Counted from the stretch's first letter, positions 8,791 through 18,523 are shown. The stretch: 64,000 bases of DNA from Dehalococcoidia bacterium (GCA_022825265.1 JAJDXE010000011.1:1-64000), one strand, 5' to 3'. Translations and numbers: made by a program. The notes: generated from the sequence alone by a model not told the origin.

Positions 8791-8807
8791 GTGCGTATCC
8801 TACGCAC
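8791..8807. promoter_or_regulatory. Perfect 7-bp-arm palindrome between divergent SDR genes
   Basis: GTGCGTA-TCC-TACGCAC. Confidence 0.45.
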
Positions 8808-8842
8808 ACGCGAACGAATCTCAACAGGCTGGAGCACTGATC

Positions 8843-9697
8843 ATGGCAGGACGGATCGACGGCAAGGTAGCGGTCATCACGGGCGGCGCGAGCGGCATCG
8901 GCGAAGGTTCAGTCCGGCTCTTCGCCGAGGAAGGCGGACGCGTCGTCGTCGCCGACATCCAGGACGAACGCGGCCACGCGCTGGTCGAATCGATCGGCGG
9001 CGACACGACCTACGTCCACGCCGATGTCTCCTCCGAGGCGCAGGTCCAGGGCGCCGTCGCCCATGCCGTCGACCGCTTCGGCAGGATCGACGCGATCTTC
9101 AACAACGCCGGCTTCGCCGGCACGCTCGACGGCATCACAGAGGTCGACGAGGCCGGCTATGACCAGGTCATGGACCCCCTGCTCAAGGGTGTCTTCTTCG
9201 GGATCAAGCACTCAGCCCGCGCGATGATCGCCCAGGGCGACGGTGGAGCCATCGTCAGCACCGCCTCGATCGCCGGTGTCAACGCCGGCAACGGGCCAGT
9301 CATCTATAGCGTTGCCAAGGGCGCTGTCATGCACCTGACCAAGGTCGCTGCCTACGAACTCGGCGAACACAACATTCGAGTCAACTGCATCTGCCCGGGC
9401 GGCATCGCGACGCCAATCTTCGGCAAGTCGCTCGGTCTCTCGGCCGAGGAGGCGGACAAGACGGTCGAGGGAATCGCCGAAGTGATGGGTCAGTTGCAGC
9501 CAATCAAGCGATCCGGACAACCTTCGGACATCGCCCACGCCGCGCTCTGGCTGTCCAGCGACGATTCCACCTTCGTCACAGGCCACGCCCTGGTCGTCGA
9601 CGGCGGAGCAACCCTGGGACGCCCTCGAACAGACGACTTCGGCGGAGGCGTCCAGCGAATGTTCGATGCCCTCGGCATCGAGATGCCGACTGAATGA
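8843..9697 (+). CDS. SDR family oxidoreductase
   Basis: KVAVITGGASGIGEGSVRLFAEEG, IFNNAGFAG, YSVAKGAVMHLTK. Confidence 0.9.
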   Translation: MAGRIDGKVAVITGGASGIGEGSVRLFAEEGGRVVVADIQDERGHALVESIGGDTTYVHADVSSEAQVQGAVAHAVDRFGRIDAIFNNAGFAGTLDGITEVDEAGYDQVMDPLLKGVFFGIKHSARAMIAQGDGGAIVSTASIAGVNAGNGPVIYSVAKGAVMHLTKVAAYELGEHNIRVNCICPGGIATPIFGKSLGLSAEEADKTVEGIAEVMGQLQPIKRSGQPSDIAHAALWLSSDDSTFVTGHALVVDGGATLGRPRTDDFGGGVQRMFDALGIEMPTE

Positions 9698-9743
9698 CCT
9701 CTAGATTCCTGGCTGCGCCCCGACCCTCGCAACGAAGCGCTCC

Positions 9744-11093
9744 ATGACCCTGTTCGGGCGCCCCGTCTTTTACGGCTGGGTCATTGTCGCCGCGGCGTTC
9801 ATGGCCCAGTTCGTCACTGTCGGCGTGCAGACGTCAGTGGTGGCAGTGTTCGCGCCGGAGTTCATCGAAGAATTCGGCTGGTCGCGGACGCAATTCTTCG
9901 CGGCCGATTCGCTCGGCCAAGTGCTGTTGATGGTGATCGGCTTCATGATCGGGCCAAGGATTGAGCGTTTCGGCGCACGCCCGATCATGCTCTCGGCGGC
10001 CGTGATCTGCATTCCGGCGCTGTTCCTGATGAGTCAGGTTGGCGATTACTGGCAGTATCTGGTTGTGCGCGGCGTGTTCCTCGTCACGTCCGCATCTGTG
10101 GCCGGATTCCTGGTTGTTTCGATTGCGGTGTCCAAGTGGTTCGTTGTGAAACGCGGCCAAGCGCTGGGCTGGACCTCGATGGGCGTGTCGATGGCGGGGT
10201 TTTTCTGGCCGTGGTTCACGGCTCAGTATCTGATCGAACCGTTGGGTTGGCGCACTGCGTGGGCAATTCTCGCCGTCTGTCTCGCTGCAATTCTTATCCC
10301 TTCCGCAATCCTGATCCGCCGTCGTCCCGAGGACTACGGCATGCTGCCCGACGGTGGTACGACTCAGTTGACTGCGACAGAAGTCGAGGCGTCTCGGCAC
10401 GACGAGGCGACTTCGCTGAATCGCAGTGAAGCATTGCGAACCAGTTCCTTCTATCTGATCGTATTGATCTTTGGCATCTCAGTTGTCGGGATTTTTGCGA
10501 TCCTGCTGAACGGCGTGCTCTACCTGCGGGAGTTTGGATTTACCTCGGTCGAGGCGGCCCGAGCGGTCCAGGCGTTCTCCTTGTTATCGATGCTGACCAA
10601 GCCGCCATGGGGTTGGGCGTTGGACAGGTTCGATACTCGAATTGTCGGATTCGTTTCCTTCGTGGTCGGCGCGTTTGGATTCGCTTTGGTAGTGCAGGTT
10701 GCGCCCAGCGGGAACTGGTGGCTAATCGCCGGAGCACTGGCGGTGATGGGCTTGGGGATCGGCGGGAACATACCGATTCAGGACATGTTCTGGGCCGAGT
10801 ACTTCGGGCGGCGTTACCTCGGCGCGGTGCGCAGCATCGGCTTTCCGGTGGCGATGGGGATCAACGCGATTACTCCTTTGGCGGTGGCGTTGTCCTATGA
10901 CCTGTTGGGCACCTACGACTACGCCTTCTACACCTGCGCGGGACTCTGGGCCGCTTCTGCGATTCTCTGCCTGATGCTCCGTCTGCCGGCCAAGCGCCGA
11001 TTGCCGCTGGAGAATCTGGTCCGTCGAGTGGCGGCGCTGATCACCCCTCGAACGCATCCTGCGGCTCGTGCAGCCTCACAGAAGCGCGTTTAA
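9744..11093 (+). CDS. MFS transporter
   Basis: FYGWVIVAAAFMAQFVTVG, many TM segments. Confidence 0.88.
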   Translation: MTLFGRPVFYGWVIVAAAFMAQFVTVGVQTSVVAVFAPEFIEEFGWSRTQFFAADSLGQVLLMVIGFMIGPRIERFGARPIMLSAAVICIPALFLMSQVGDYWQYLVVRGVFLVTSASVAGFLVVSIAVSKWFVVKRGQALGWTSMGVSMAGFFWPWFTAQYLIEPLGWRTAWAILAVCLAAILIPSAILIRRRPEDYGMLPDGGTTQLTATEVEASRHDEATSLNRSEALRTSSFYLIVLIFGISVVGIFAILLNGVLYLREFGFTSVEAARAVQAFSLLSMLTKPPWGWALDRFDTRIVGFVSFVVGAFGFALVVQVAPSGNWWLIAGALAVMGLGIGGNIPIQDMFWAEYFGRRYLGAVRSIGFPVAMGINAITPLAVALSYDLLGTYDYAFYTCAGLWAASAILCLMLRLPAKRRLPLENLVRRVAALITPRTHPAARAASQKRV

Positions 11094-11106
11094 CGGATGT
11101 CACGAA

Positions 11107-11134
11107 ACAGCCCGCTCCAATCGGAGCGGGCTGT
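11107..11134. terminator. Hairpin between convergent genes (probable bidirectional terminator; no clear U-tract)
   Basis: ACAGCCCGCTCC-AATC-GGAGCGGGCTGT, 12-bp perfect stem. Confidence 0.65.
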
Positions 11135-11157
11135 GAGGCAGGTCGCGAACGGTCAGC

Positions 11158-11916
11158 CTAGCGCGGCTGGCCGATCTCAATCTCCGAGCTACGCAGGAAG
11201 CGGTTGTGATCCGGCCCGGTCGCGGGGAAGTATCGCGCACGCGGGAAGATATCGTCGTATCCCTCGACGCGGAAGCCGAACTCCACTCGTCCGTCTGGAG
11301 CGCGCCGCGCAATGATGCGTCCGGTAAAGCCGTCCCCGAAGTCGATCTCCGAGCTACGCAGGAAGCGGTTGTGGTCAGGACCCGTAACGGGGAAGTACCT
11401 GGCCCGAGGGAAGATGTCCTCACCGTCCGGATCACGCATGCCGAATTCAATCCGGCCATCCTCCGCTCGTCGGGCAATGATCCGTACAGATATTATCGAG
11501 TCAGAGTCGCCAAGCTCTTCCGCTACGGCCGAGAACTCGGTGATGGAGACTTCGGTCAGGCTGCCGTCCACGACGTGTTTGGGCGACGTTTCCAGTGTTC
11601 CAGAACTGTGAACGATTCGAAAGGTGACCCTCGAGGCTTCACTGCGGAAGATGGTTCGGCTCCAGCCGCCTCCCGAGTCGATCACACTGAGGTCATTGTC
11701 TTGAGCCGGCAACTCGACGCCGTTCTGGTTGAAGGCCTGAACTTCGGCGCCGACATAGGAACCGGCGTCCTGTCCAAAGAACCACGCGGGAGGTTCGGGC
11801 TGTTGTTGCGCATCGAGCGATGGTGCGAGCGTGACCAACAGCGCAGCGAGTCCGGCCAACAGGCCGATTGTCAGGCTCCAGCGACGTGCTGCGCCATCGA
11901 ACAGAATGGACTTCAT
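11158..11916 (-). CDS. Secreted hypothetical protein with two tandem copies of a ~55-aa domain
   Basis: N-terminal signal/TM; RIIARRAEDGRIEFG...FPRARYFPVTGPDHNRFLRSSEI repeated as RIIARRAPDGRVEFG...FPRARYFPATGPDHNRFLRSSEI. Confidence 0.75.
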   Translation of the reverse strand: MKSILFDGAARRWSLTIGLLAGLAALLVTLAPSLDAQQQPEPPAWFFGQDAGSYVGAEVQAFNQNGVELPAQDNDLSVIDSGGGWSRTIFRSEASRVTFRIVHSSGTLETSPKHVVDGSLTEVSITEFSAVAEELGDSDSIISVRIIARRAEDGRIEFGMRDPDGEDIFPRARYFPVTGPDHNRFLRSSEIDFGDGFTGRIIARRAPDGRVEFGFRVEGYDDIFPRARYFPATGPDHNRFLRSSEIEIGQPR

Positions 11917-12108
11917 TCCTGGCTCCTCCTTGCCCCACGCCCGCCGTGGTGGGAGTTAGTTGACATTAGCTTATCGCGGCCTTCGACCAAGACTGTCCAC
12001 GTGCGGAGCCTGTTGACCGATTTTGCGCTCGGCTTACGAATTCGCTGCCGCCACTCTGCCAAGCGATAACCAGGGTGTCAACTCATGCGGCTACTGAGCG
12101 GTTGGGCA

Positions 12109-12867
12109 CTATCGAGCGAGGAATCCCCCGTCGATCTTCAGCTCCGAACCGGTCACGTAGGAGGACTCGTCCGAGGCCAGAAAGAGCACGCCATTGGCGA
12201 CTTCATCGACCTCGCCGGTACGCCGCAGTGGGATCGCGCGAACCAGCCGCGCCCGCGCCTCTTCCGACATCCCGATGCTCGAGCGCATCGGCGGCATGAA
12301 GCCGGGGTGCACGGTGTTGACGCGAATGCCCTCGGGTCCAAGCCGAACAGCCATCGCCTTGGAGAAGTTGCGCACGGCCGCCTTCGACGCGTGGTAGGCG
12401 GGATGTCCGCCATCCGAGCCGACGAAGCCGTAGATCGAGGAGATGTTCACAATCGAGCCGCCATTGCCGGCTGACAGCATCGCCGCCGAGCCGAGCTTGG
12501 TACCGAGATACACGCCCGTCGCGTTGACGTTCATGATCTGGTGCCATCCCTCGGTGGAGTTAGGGTCATCCACCACAGTCGATGACAACCCCGCGTTGTT
12601 GACCAGGACATCGAGCCGGCCGCCGTAGGTTTCGAGCGTCGAGGTCAGGAGCGCATTCCACTCCTCCTCGGCGGTGACATCCATCTTCTCGAAGTTCGCC
12701 ACTCCGCCAGCAGAGCGGATCTGCTCCTCAACCTCGTGCCCGCCTTCCGCGTACAGATCAGCGATTACGACCGACGCGCCCTCACGGGCGAACAGTCGGC
12801 ACTCTGCAGCGCCCATCCCAGCGCCGCCTCCGGTGACGATCGCGACCTTACCTTCAAGTCTTCCTGG
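12109..12867 (-). CDS. SDR family oxidoreductase
   Basis: MPGRLEGKVAIVTGGGAGMGAAECRLFA, LVNNAGLS, YHASKAAVRNFSK. Confidence 0.9.
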   Translation of the reverse strand, partial: PGRLEGKVAIVTGGGAGMGAAECRLFAREGASVVIADLYAEGGHEVEEQIRSAGGVANFEKMDVTAEEEWNALLTSTLETYGGRLDVLVNNAGLSSTVVDDPNSTEGWHQIMNVNATGVYLGTKLGSAAMLSAGNGGSIVNISSIYGFVGSDGGHPAYHASKAAVRNFSKAMAVRLGPEGIRVNTVHPGFMPPMRSSIGMSEEARARLVRAIPLRRTGEVDEVANGVLFLASDESSYVTGSELKIDGGFLAR

Positions 12868-12928
12868 CATGACTGTTCTCCGATTCTTCGTTTGAATTGC
12901 GTCTGTCAAGTTCGAACGAGGGTAAAGA

Positions 12929-12957
12929 AAATGCTCCCCCTAGCAGGGGGAGCATTT
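12929..12957. terminator. Hairpin between two minus-strand genes (probable terminator)
   Basis: AAATGCTCCCCC-TAGCA-GGGGGAGCATTT. Confidence 0.75.
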
Positions 12958-12980
12958 CGTTAGGGACGATTCGCTTCCAA

Positions 12981-14177
12981 CTACCCTCCAGCGGCAGCGC
13001 TCTCGTAAATCGAGGCCGGCGCCGGGGGCAGGTGGTAGATTCGCTCGGCGGTCGTCCGCAGGACCTTCTCGCGGATGCCTTCGTCGAGGTCGGTGAGGAC
13101 CTCGGTGACGTGCTCCTGCGCTCGGGGGTAGAGGCAGGTGGGGTGCGGGAAATCGGTCTCGAACATCACGTTGTCCTCGCCGATCGCGGAGATCGTGGCG
13201 CGCGGACCGAAGTCCTCGAACCAGAACGAGGCGAAGATCTGGCGACGGAAGTACTCCGACGGCTTCATCGTCAGACCTTCGCGCTCGGTCGGGACGGTCT
13301 CCTCGAACTGGTAGTCCATCGCCTCGAGCAGGAACGGCACCCAGCCGATGCCGGACTCGACGGAGACGAAGTTGATCTTCGGGTAGCGCTCGCAGAGGCC
13401 GGAGAAGATCAGGTTCATGATCACCTTGAAGTTGGTGATGAACAGGCCGATCGAGGTGAGCGCGAGACGGCGCTGCGGACCGTAGCCGGGCCAGAGCAGC
13501 TTGTCGGCCACGCCCGCGCCCGCGCCGATGTGGAAGTTGACCGGCATCTCCATGTCCTGGCAGGCGTCCCAGAACGGGTCCCAGGCCGCGTCGCCGAGGT
13601 GCGGCAGGCCGAAGGCTTCCGGCGTGTCGCACATCGTGATCCCGGTCATGCCCAGGTCCTTGATCCGCTGCAGTTCGTCGACCGCCGCCGGGATGTCCCA
13701 GAAGGGAACCAGGCCCTGCGGATAGAGACGGCCCTCGCCCTCGGCCTGGAACTCGGCGATCGCGTCGTTGTAGACGGTGCAGCAGACGTTGCGCAGTTCT
13801 TCGTCTTCGATCTGCACGAATCGCTGAGAGCCGAAGCCGGCCACGTTGGGATAGACGATCTGTTGCGCCACTCCGAGCTGATCAAGCAGCTTGAGCCGCT
13901 CCTTGGGGTCGGTCGCCGCCTTGCTCATCTGCTCGAAGCTGTCGAGCGAGATGGCGCCGTACTCCTTGGTGCCATCTTCGCGCACAACGGTGAAGCCGGG
14001 CGGGCCGAAGTCGATGTCGTCAAGCACCGTCCAGCGCTGCTGACCCTCGTCGTTGAGGGTGATGTGCGGCACGGCGTCCTTGTACTTGGCCGGCGCGCGC
14101 GAGGTCCAGAGGTCGGGCGGCTCGGTGTAGTGCGAGTCGATATCGATGACGGGAATGCCATGCACGGTGAGGGACAT
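12981..14177 (-). CDS. Amidohydrolase family protein
   Basis: VIDIDSHYTEPPDLWTSRAPAKYKD, FETDFPHPTCLYP, amidohydrolase-2 architecture. Confidence 0.85.
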   Translation of the reverse strand: MSLTVHGIPVIDIDSHYTEPPDLWTSRAPAKYKDAVPHITLNDEGQQRWTVLDDIDFGPPGFTVVREDGTKEYGAISLDSFEQMSKAATDPKERLKLLDQLGVAQQIVYPNVAGFGSQRFVQIEDEELRNVCCTVYNDAIAEFQAEGEGRLYPQGLVPFWDIPAAVDELQRIKDLGMTGITMCDTPEAFGLPHLGDAAWDPFWDACQDMEMPVNFHIGAGAGVADKLLWPGYGPQRRLALTSIGLFITNFKVIMNLIFSGLCERYPKINFVSVESGIGWVPFLLEAMDYQFEETVPTEREGLTMKPSEYFRRQIFASFWFEDFGPRATISAIGEDNVMFETDFPHPTCLYPRAQEHVTEVLTDLDEGIREKVLRTTAERIYHLPPAPASIYESAAAGG

Positions 14178-14237
14178 GATGATCTCCTGCTGGTTGCTCC
14201 AGATGGTTCACCTGCATGGTAATCCGTCGCTCGCGGC

Positions 14238-15284
14238 TTATGCCGTAGCCCCGGCGAGTTGCTCGGCCGCGAACGCGCGCGCGGCCTCGGCCGTGGTGAT
14301 CTTGTGTCGCGCCGCAAGCTCGAAGATCTCGCGGGTCGTCCGGTAGACGCCCTGAGCGTGCTCGACCGCCTCGTCGTAGCTCCAACCGGCGACCTCCTGG
14401 GCGACCGAAATCACGCCGCCCGAGTTGACCACGTAGTCGGGCGCGTAGAGGATGCCTCGGTCGGCCAGCAGTTCGGCGTCCTCGGGGTCGCGGGCCAACT
14501 GATTGTTTGCGCCACCGCAGATCGCCCGACATTGCAGCGCCGGAATCGTCTGCTCGCCTAGGATTCCACCGAGCGCGTTCGGCGACAGGACGTCGCTGGG
14601 CACAACGTACGCCTCGTCGACCGAGACAGTGTTCGCGCCAATCTCGACCGCCAGCGCGGCAGCGGCAAATGCGCGGATATCGGCGACGAAGACCCGGGCG
14701 CCGTCTCCGGCGAGCGACCTGGCGACCTTGGAGCCGACCTTGCCCACGCCAATCACGACGATCGTCTTGCCCTCAGGACTTGGATCACCGTCGAGCGCTT
14801 CGAGTGTCGCGTAGATGCCATTGAGCACCGTGACGGCGGTTAACTCAGAGGTATCACCGGAGCCGCCCAAGGCCGGAGACGTTCCGACGACGTGAGGCGT
14901 CCATTGCGAGATCTGGTCGATCTCATCGGTGGTGGTGCCGACGTCGGTCGTGGTCAGATAGCGGCCCTCGAACTCGTTGATGAACTCGGCGTAGCTGCGC
15001 AACTGCGCTTCGGTCTTGTTCGCGGGGTCTCCAATCACCACCGCTTTGCCGCCGCCGAACGGCAACCTGGCGGCGGAAGATTTGAGCGTCATCGCCTCGG
15101 ACAGTCGCAAGACATCATCGAATGCGGCATCGAGATCGGCGTACGGCTGCCATCGGGTTCCACCGATGGCCGGACCGAGTGCGGTCGAGTGAATCGCGCA
15201 GATCGCTTCGATCCCCGCCTCTGGATCGCGCCAGCGTGCGACATCTTCAAATCCGTGCTTGATGATCGTGCAGAGTTGGGCCAT
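14238..15284 (-). CDS. Leu/Phe/Val (Glu) dehydrogenase family protein
   Basis: IHSTALGPAIGGTRWQPYADLDAAFDDVLRLSEAMTLKSSAARLPFGGGKAVV, VIGVGKVGSKVARSL. Confidence 0.88.
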   Translation of the reverse strand: MAQLCTIIKHGFEDVARWRDPEAGIEAICAIHSTALGPAIGGTRWQPYADLDAAFDDVLRLSEAMTLKSSAARLPFGGGKAVVIGDPANKTEAQLRSYAEFINEFEGRYLTTTDVGTTTDEIDQISQWTPHVVGTSPALGGSGDTSELTAVTVLNGIYATLEALDGDPSPEGKTIVVIGVGKVGSKVARSLAGDGARVFVADIRAFAAAALAVEIGANTVSVDEAYVVPSDVLSPNALGGILGEQTIPALQCRAICGGANNQLARDPEDAELLADRGILYAPDYVVNSGGVISVAQEVAGWSYDEAVEHAQGVYRTTREIFELAARHKITTAEAARAFAAEQLAGATA

Positions 15285-15302
15285 CAGTGACCTCCTTGTC
15301 GG

Positions 15303-16397
15303 TTACTCCAGCATTCCCGAAATGCTGAGGATCACACCGCGCTCGTCTATCTGAATCAACTGTAAATCGCCCTGAGGCGCGTAGAGCCGGCCGACATCGG
15401 GCGACCAGGCGAGCTCGAGCCGCACTGTTTCCTGGTCATCGTCCGAACCGCCAAGCAGGATGATTGAGCCTTGCGTCGTATCTTCATCAGCACCGACTGC
15501 CCGACCGCAACGCATGCATCCCGGCGGCACGATCGCGATGGTGATTGTCTTCCCCCGTTCGCTGCTCAGCAGCCAGCGCTGGTCTGGCTCCAGCTTCGGC
15601 GAGAGCAGCATGTCCGGCGCGATCTCACCAACGCTGATGCCCACAGCCAGTTCCTCGTCACCTTCAACGGGAGGCGGCGACTTCAAGCCTGGGAGTTGGC
15701 CCACCTGGTCGCTCCCATAGGATTCCGCGAACTCTCGTGTGTGTTCCTCCACGATCTCATCGGGTGCCTGGCCTGCCCAGACACGCACGATCACACCGTC
15801 GGGGTCGATGAAGAATGAGCGAGGCGGACCACTCGGTCCGCCGCCGCCGTAAGCGCGGAAGACCGCGCCGTCGAAGTCCATGGGAACCTCATACTCGATC
15901 CCGAACTCGCCCACGAAGGTCTGCGCGACCGAAGTCGATTCCTCGATGTTGACGCCGACAATCGTGAGTCCTTTGGATCCATGCAGGTTGAGGGCGCGAA
16001 TCAGCGCCGGGACCTCTCGACGACAGGGACCGCACCATGACGCCCAGAAGTTGATCAGCACCGGTTGGCCTCGCCAGTCGGAGAGCCGGAATCGCCCGCC
16101 ATCAACCGTCTCCAGGTCGAAGTCCGGTGCCAGACTGCCGACGTCGGAACCAACTTCGCGTCCCTCGGTCGGGAGCCAGACCGGCAGATCGACGACACCC
16201 TCTCCGCCGCCGTTGGACGGCTGCAGCAGCGTCAACCAGAGCGCCGCCGCAACTGCAATCACGACGCCCGCGCCAGCGATGACCGTCCGCGCTCCGTGGT
16301 ACTCGCGCGGCCGGTTGGGATTCTCGTGTGGCAGCTCGTCGGGCTGACCGTCTACCGGGTCCTGTGCCTGGTCAGTCGGGGCGTCGGTATCATTCAT
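15303..16397 (-). CDS. TlpA-like thioredoxin-fold protein with an extra C-terminal domain
   Basis: LINFWASWCGPCRREVPALIRAL; start MNDTDAPTDQ; C-terminal PPGCMRCGRAVG. Confidence 0.8.
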   Translation of the reverse strand: MNDTDAPTDQAQDPVDGQPDELPHENPNRPREYHGARTVIAGAGVVIAVAAALWLTLLQPSNGGGEGVVDLPVWLPTEGREVGSDVGSLAPDFDLETVDGGRFRLSDWRGQPVLINFWASWCGPCRREVPALIRALNLHGSKGLTIVGVNIEESTSVAQTFVGEFGIEYEVPMDFDGAVFRAYGGGGPSGPPRSFFIDPDGVIVRVWAGQAPDEIVEEHTREFAESYGSDQVGQLPGLKSPPPVEGDEELAVGISVGEIAPDMLLSPKLEPDQRWLLSSERGKTITIAIVPPGCMRCGRAVGADEDTTQGSIILLGGSDDDQETVRLELAWSPDVGRLYAPQGDLQLIQIDERGVILSISGMLE

Positions 16398-16448
16398 GGC
16401 GTTCGACTCAGCGCTGGTGTGAAGCCGCTGACTAGATGGAGGCAGCCT

Positions 16449-16955
16449 ATGACGGCCCAGTCGATTCCGGCGGACCAATTGTTGTCGGCGATCCGCGAAG
16501 CGGGCGTGCAGGATGTCGTCCTCGTGCCCGACACGCACCAGCGTACGGTGCTCGACCTGTTGATGGACGACGAGGAAATCCGCACCGTGCACTGCTCGAC
16601 CGAGGATGAAGCAGTCGCCGTGTCAGCGGGGCTAATCATCGGTGGTCGCCGGCCAATGATGCAGATCCAGCATGCCGGACTCTACGCCTCGGTCAACAAC
16701 CTGCGCGGCGTCGCGCTGGACGGTCAGTTTCCTATCGTCCTGCTCATCGGACTGCTGGGACGCGACCCTGAACTGGAACCCGAGGAAGACGGATCCTCAA
16801 TGGTCCGTCTCTGTCGACCGCTGCTCGAGACACTGGGTATTCCCTCGCATCTGCTCGACGGTCCGGAAGATCTGCATCACGTCGCTGCGGCCTTCGACGA
16901 AGCTAATGAGCGCAAGGGGCCAGTCGCCTTGCTGGTAGGGACGACGACATCATGA
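16449..16955 (+). CDS. TPP-dependent decarboxylase alpha subunit-like (sulfopyruvate/phosphonopyruvate decarboxylase type)
   Basis: MTAQSIPADQLLSAIREAGVQDVVLVPDTHQ..., CSTEDEAVAVSAGLIIGGRRPMMQIQHAGL. Confidence 0.75.
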   Translation: MTAQSIPADQLLSAIREAGVQDVVLVPDTHQRTVLDLLMDDEEIRTVHCSTEDEAVAVSAGLIIGGRRPMMQIQHAGLYASVNNLRGVALDGQFPIVLLIGLLGRDPELEPEEDGSSMVRLCRPLLETLGIPSHLLDGPEDLHHVAAAFDEANERKGPVALLVGTTTS

Positions 16956-17557
16956 CCGACAACACAGAAGTCCAACGAATGTCCCTCGACGCCGCCCTGG
17001 ACGTACTGGCCCGCCGTCGCGAACAACAGGTCGTCGTCGGCACCATGACAGCCAACGGCGCCTGGAGGCAGAAATCGCCGCACGACCTCAATCTCGCCTG
17101 CATTGGATTCATGGGCGGTGCATCGACACTGGGTCTCGGAGTCGCCCTGTCGCAGCCCGAGCGCGACGTCTGGGTGATCGATGGCGACGGCTCCCTGATG
17201 ATGCAGCTCGGCTCGCTGGGCACCATCGCCGGCGCCGCGCCTGCAAACCTCGTTCACTTTGTGATCCACAACGGCGTCTACGAGACCAGCGGCTCACAAC
17301 CCCTGCCATCACAGCAACAGGTCGACTTCGCTCAGATGGCCGAGGGCGCCGGCTACGCGCAAACAGCATCCTTCGGAGACGCTGAGGAGTTCGACTCGGC
17401 CATCGACGAGCTATTGGCGTCCGAAGGCCCCACCCTGATTCAGCTCTACACCAGACCCGCCGACCGCTTCTATAGCGCGCGACCAACACCGCCAGGGACA
17501 ACGCCGGCCCTGGCCCGGATGTGGCCCCCAGTCGCGGAGGCCCTGGCGACTGAGTAA
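16952..17557 (+). CDS. TPP-dependent decarboxylase beta subunit-like
   Basis: GLGVALSQPERDVWVIDGDGSLMMQLGSLGTIA (TPP-binding GDGS motif); 4-bp overlap with preceding gene. Confidence 0.8.
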   Translation: MTDNTEVQRMSLDAALDVLARRREQQVVVGTMTANGAWRQKSPHDLNLACIGFMGGASTLGLGVALSQPERDVWVIDGDGSLMMQLGSLGTIAGAAPANLVHFVIHNGVYETSGSQPLPSQQQVDFAQMAEGAGYAQTASFGDAEEFDSAIDELLASEGPTLIQLYTRPADRFYSARPTPPGTTPALARMWPPVAEALATE

Positions 17558-17599
17558 CCAGAACCTCCCCAAGTAGGGAGAGGTCTTTGCCAGGCGACC

Positions 17600-18484
17600 C
17601 TAGTGATGGTCTTCGTCGTGCGACGCATCGAGTTCAGGCACGCATGAATTCGCAAGCGTGCCGATGCCGGCGATCGTGATGCTGACCGTGTCTCCGGCGA
17701 CCAGCCAGCGTGGCGGCGTCATCGCCGCGGCGACGCCCGACGGAGTTCCCGTCGCGATGATGTCGCCCGGCTCGAGCGTCATTGCTTGGCTGACGTATTC
17801 GACGATGTCGTAGCAATTGAAGATCAAGTGCTTGGTGTTCGAGTTCTGACGTAGCTCACCGTTGACGGAGGTCTGGATGTCGAGCACGTGCGGGTCGCCA
17901 AGCTCGTCGCCGGTAACGATCACCGGGCCGACGGGACCATGGGTGTCGAACGACTTGCCCATCGTGAACTGCGGCGTGTGACGCTGGAAGTCGCGCACCG
18001 AGACATCGTTGACGATCGTGTAGCCGGCGATCACCGACTCGGCCTCGGCAGCGGAGACGTGACGGCACGTCTCGCCGATCACAATGCCAAGTTCGCCCTC
18101 GTAGTCCACTGCCTTAGAGGCGAGCGGGATCTGAATACCACCGCCGGGATTGTTCACGCAGCTGACCTGCTTGGTGAAGATGGTTGGCATTCGCGGTGTT
18201 TGGGCGCCGGTCTCGGCGATGTGGTCGCCGTAGTTGAGGCCGACCGCCAGGAATTTCTTCGGATTCGGCACGGGCGCCAGCAGCTCGACGTCGGACAGCG
18301 GCCGTCGGTTGCCGCCGCGCTCAACGGCGAATTCAGCCATCACGCGGCCCTCTTCGCCCAGCGTAAGGAACTCGCACATGTCGGTCGGCGCCTCAGGCTC
18401 GGCGAGGTACAGGTCGACAATCTCATCGTCCACCACCACACCGACTCGAACGGTGTCCTCAAAGGAAAAACTGGCCAAGCGCAT
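17600..18484 (-). CDS. Fumarylacetoacetate hydrolase family protein
   Basis: KFLAVGLNYGDHIAETG, DYEGELGIVIGETCRHVS, GYTIVNDVSVRDFQ, GDIIATGTPSGV. Confidence 0.9.
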   Translation of the reverse strand: MRLASFSFEDTVRVGVVVDDEIVDLYLAEPEAPTDMCEFLTLGEEGRVMAEFAVERGGNRRPLSDVELLAPVPNPKKFLAVGLNYGDHIAETGAQTPRMPTIFTKQVSCVNNPGGGIQIPLASKAVDYEGELGIVIGETCRHVSAAEAESVIAGYTIVNDVSVRDFQRHTPQFTMGKSFDTHGPVGPVIVTGDELGDPHVLDIQTSVNGELRQNSNTKHLIFNCYDIVEYVSQAMTLEPGDIIATGTPSGVAAAMTPPRWLVAGDTVSITIAGIGTLANSCVPELDASHDEDHH

Positions 18485-18523
18485 CCTGCGCTCCTCTCAA
18501 TGTCAGATTGAACGAGTCTCAGG

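Noticed and set aside
11960-11965. TTGACA promoter-like hexamer
   Set aside because: On the plus strand with no plus-strand gene downstream and no good -10; likely chance.
12897-14222. 441-aa plus-strand ORF opposite the amidohydrolase
   Set aside because: Shadow ORF of a conserved gene.
17561-17590. CCTCCCC...GGGAGAGG partial palindrome after the TPP enzyme gene
   Set aside because: Too imperfect to assign confidently to the palindromic repeat family.
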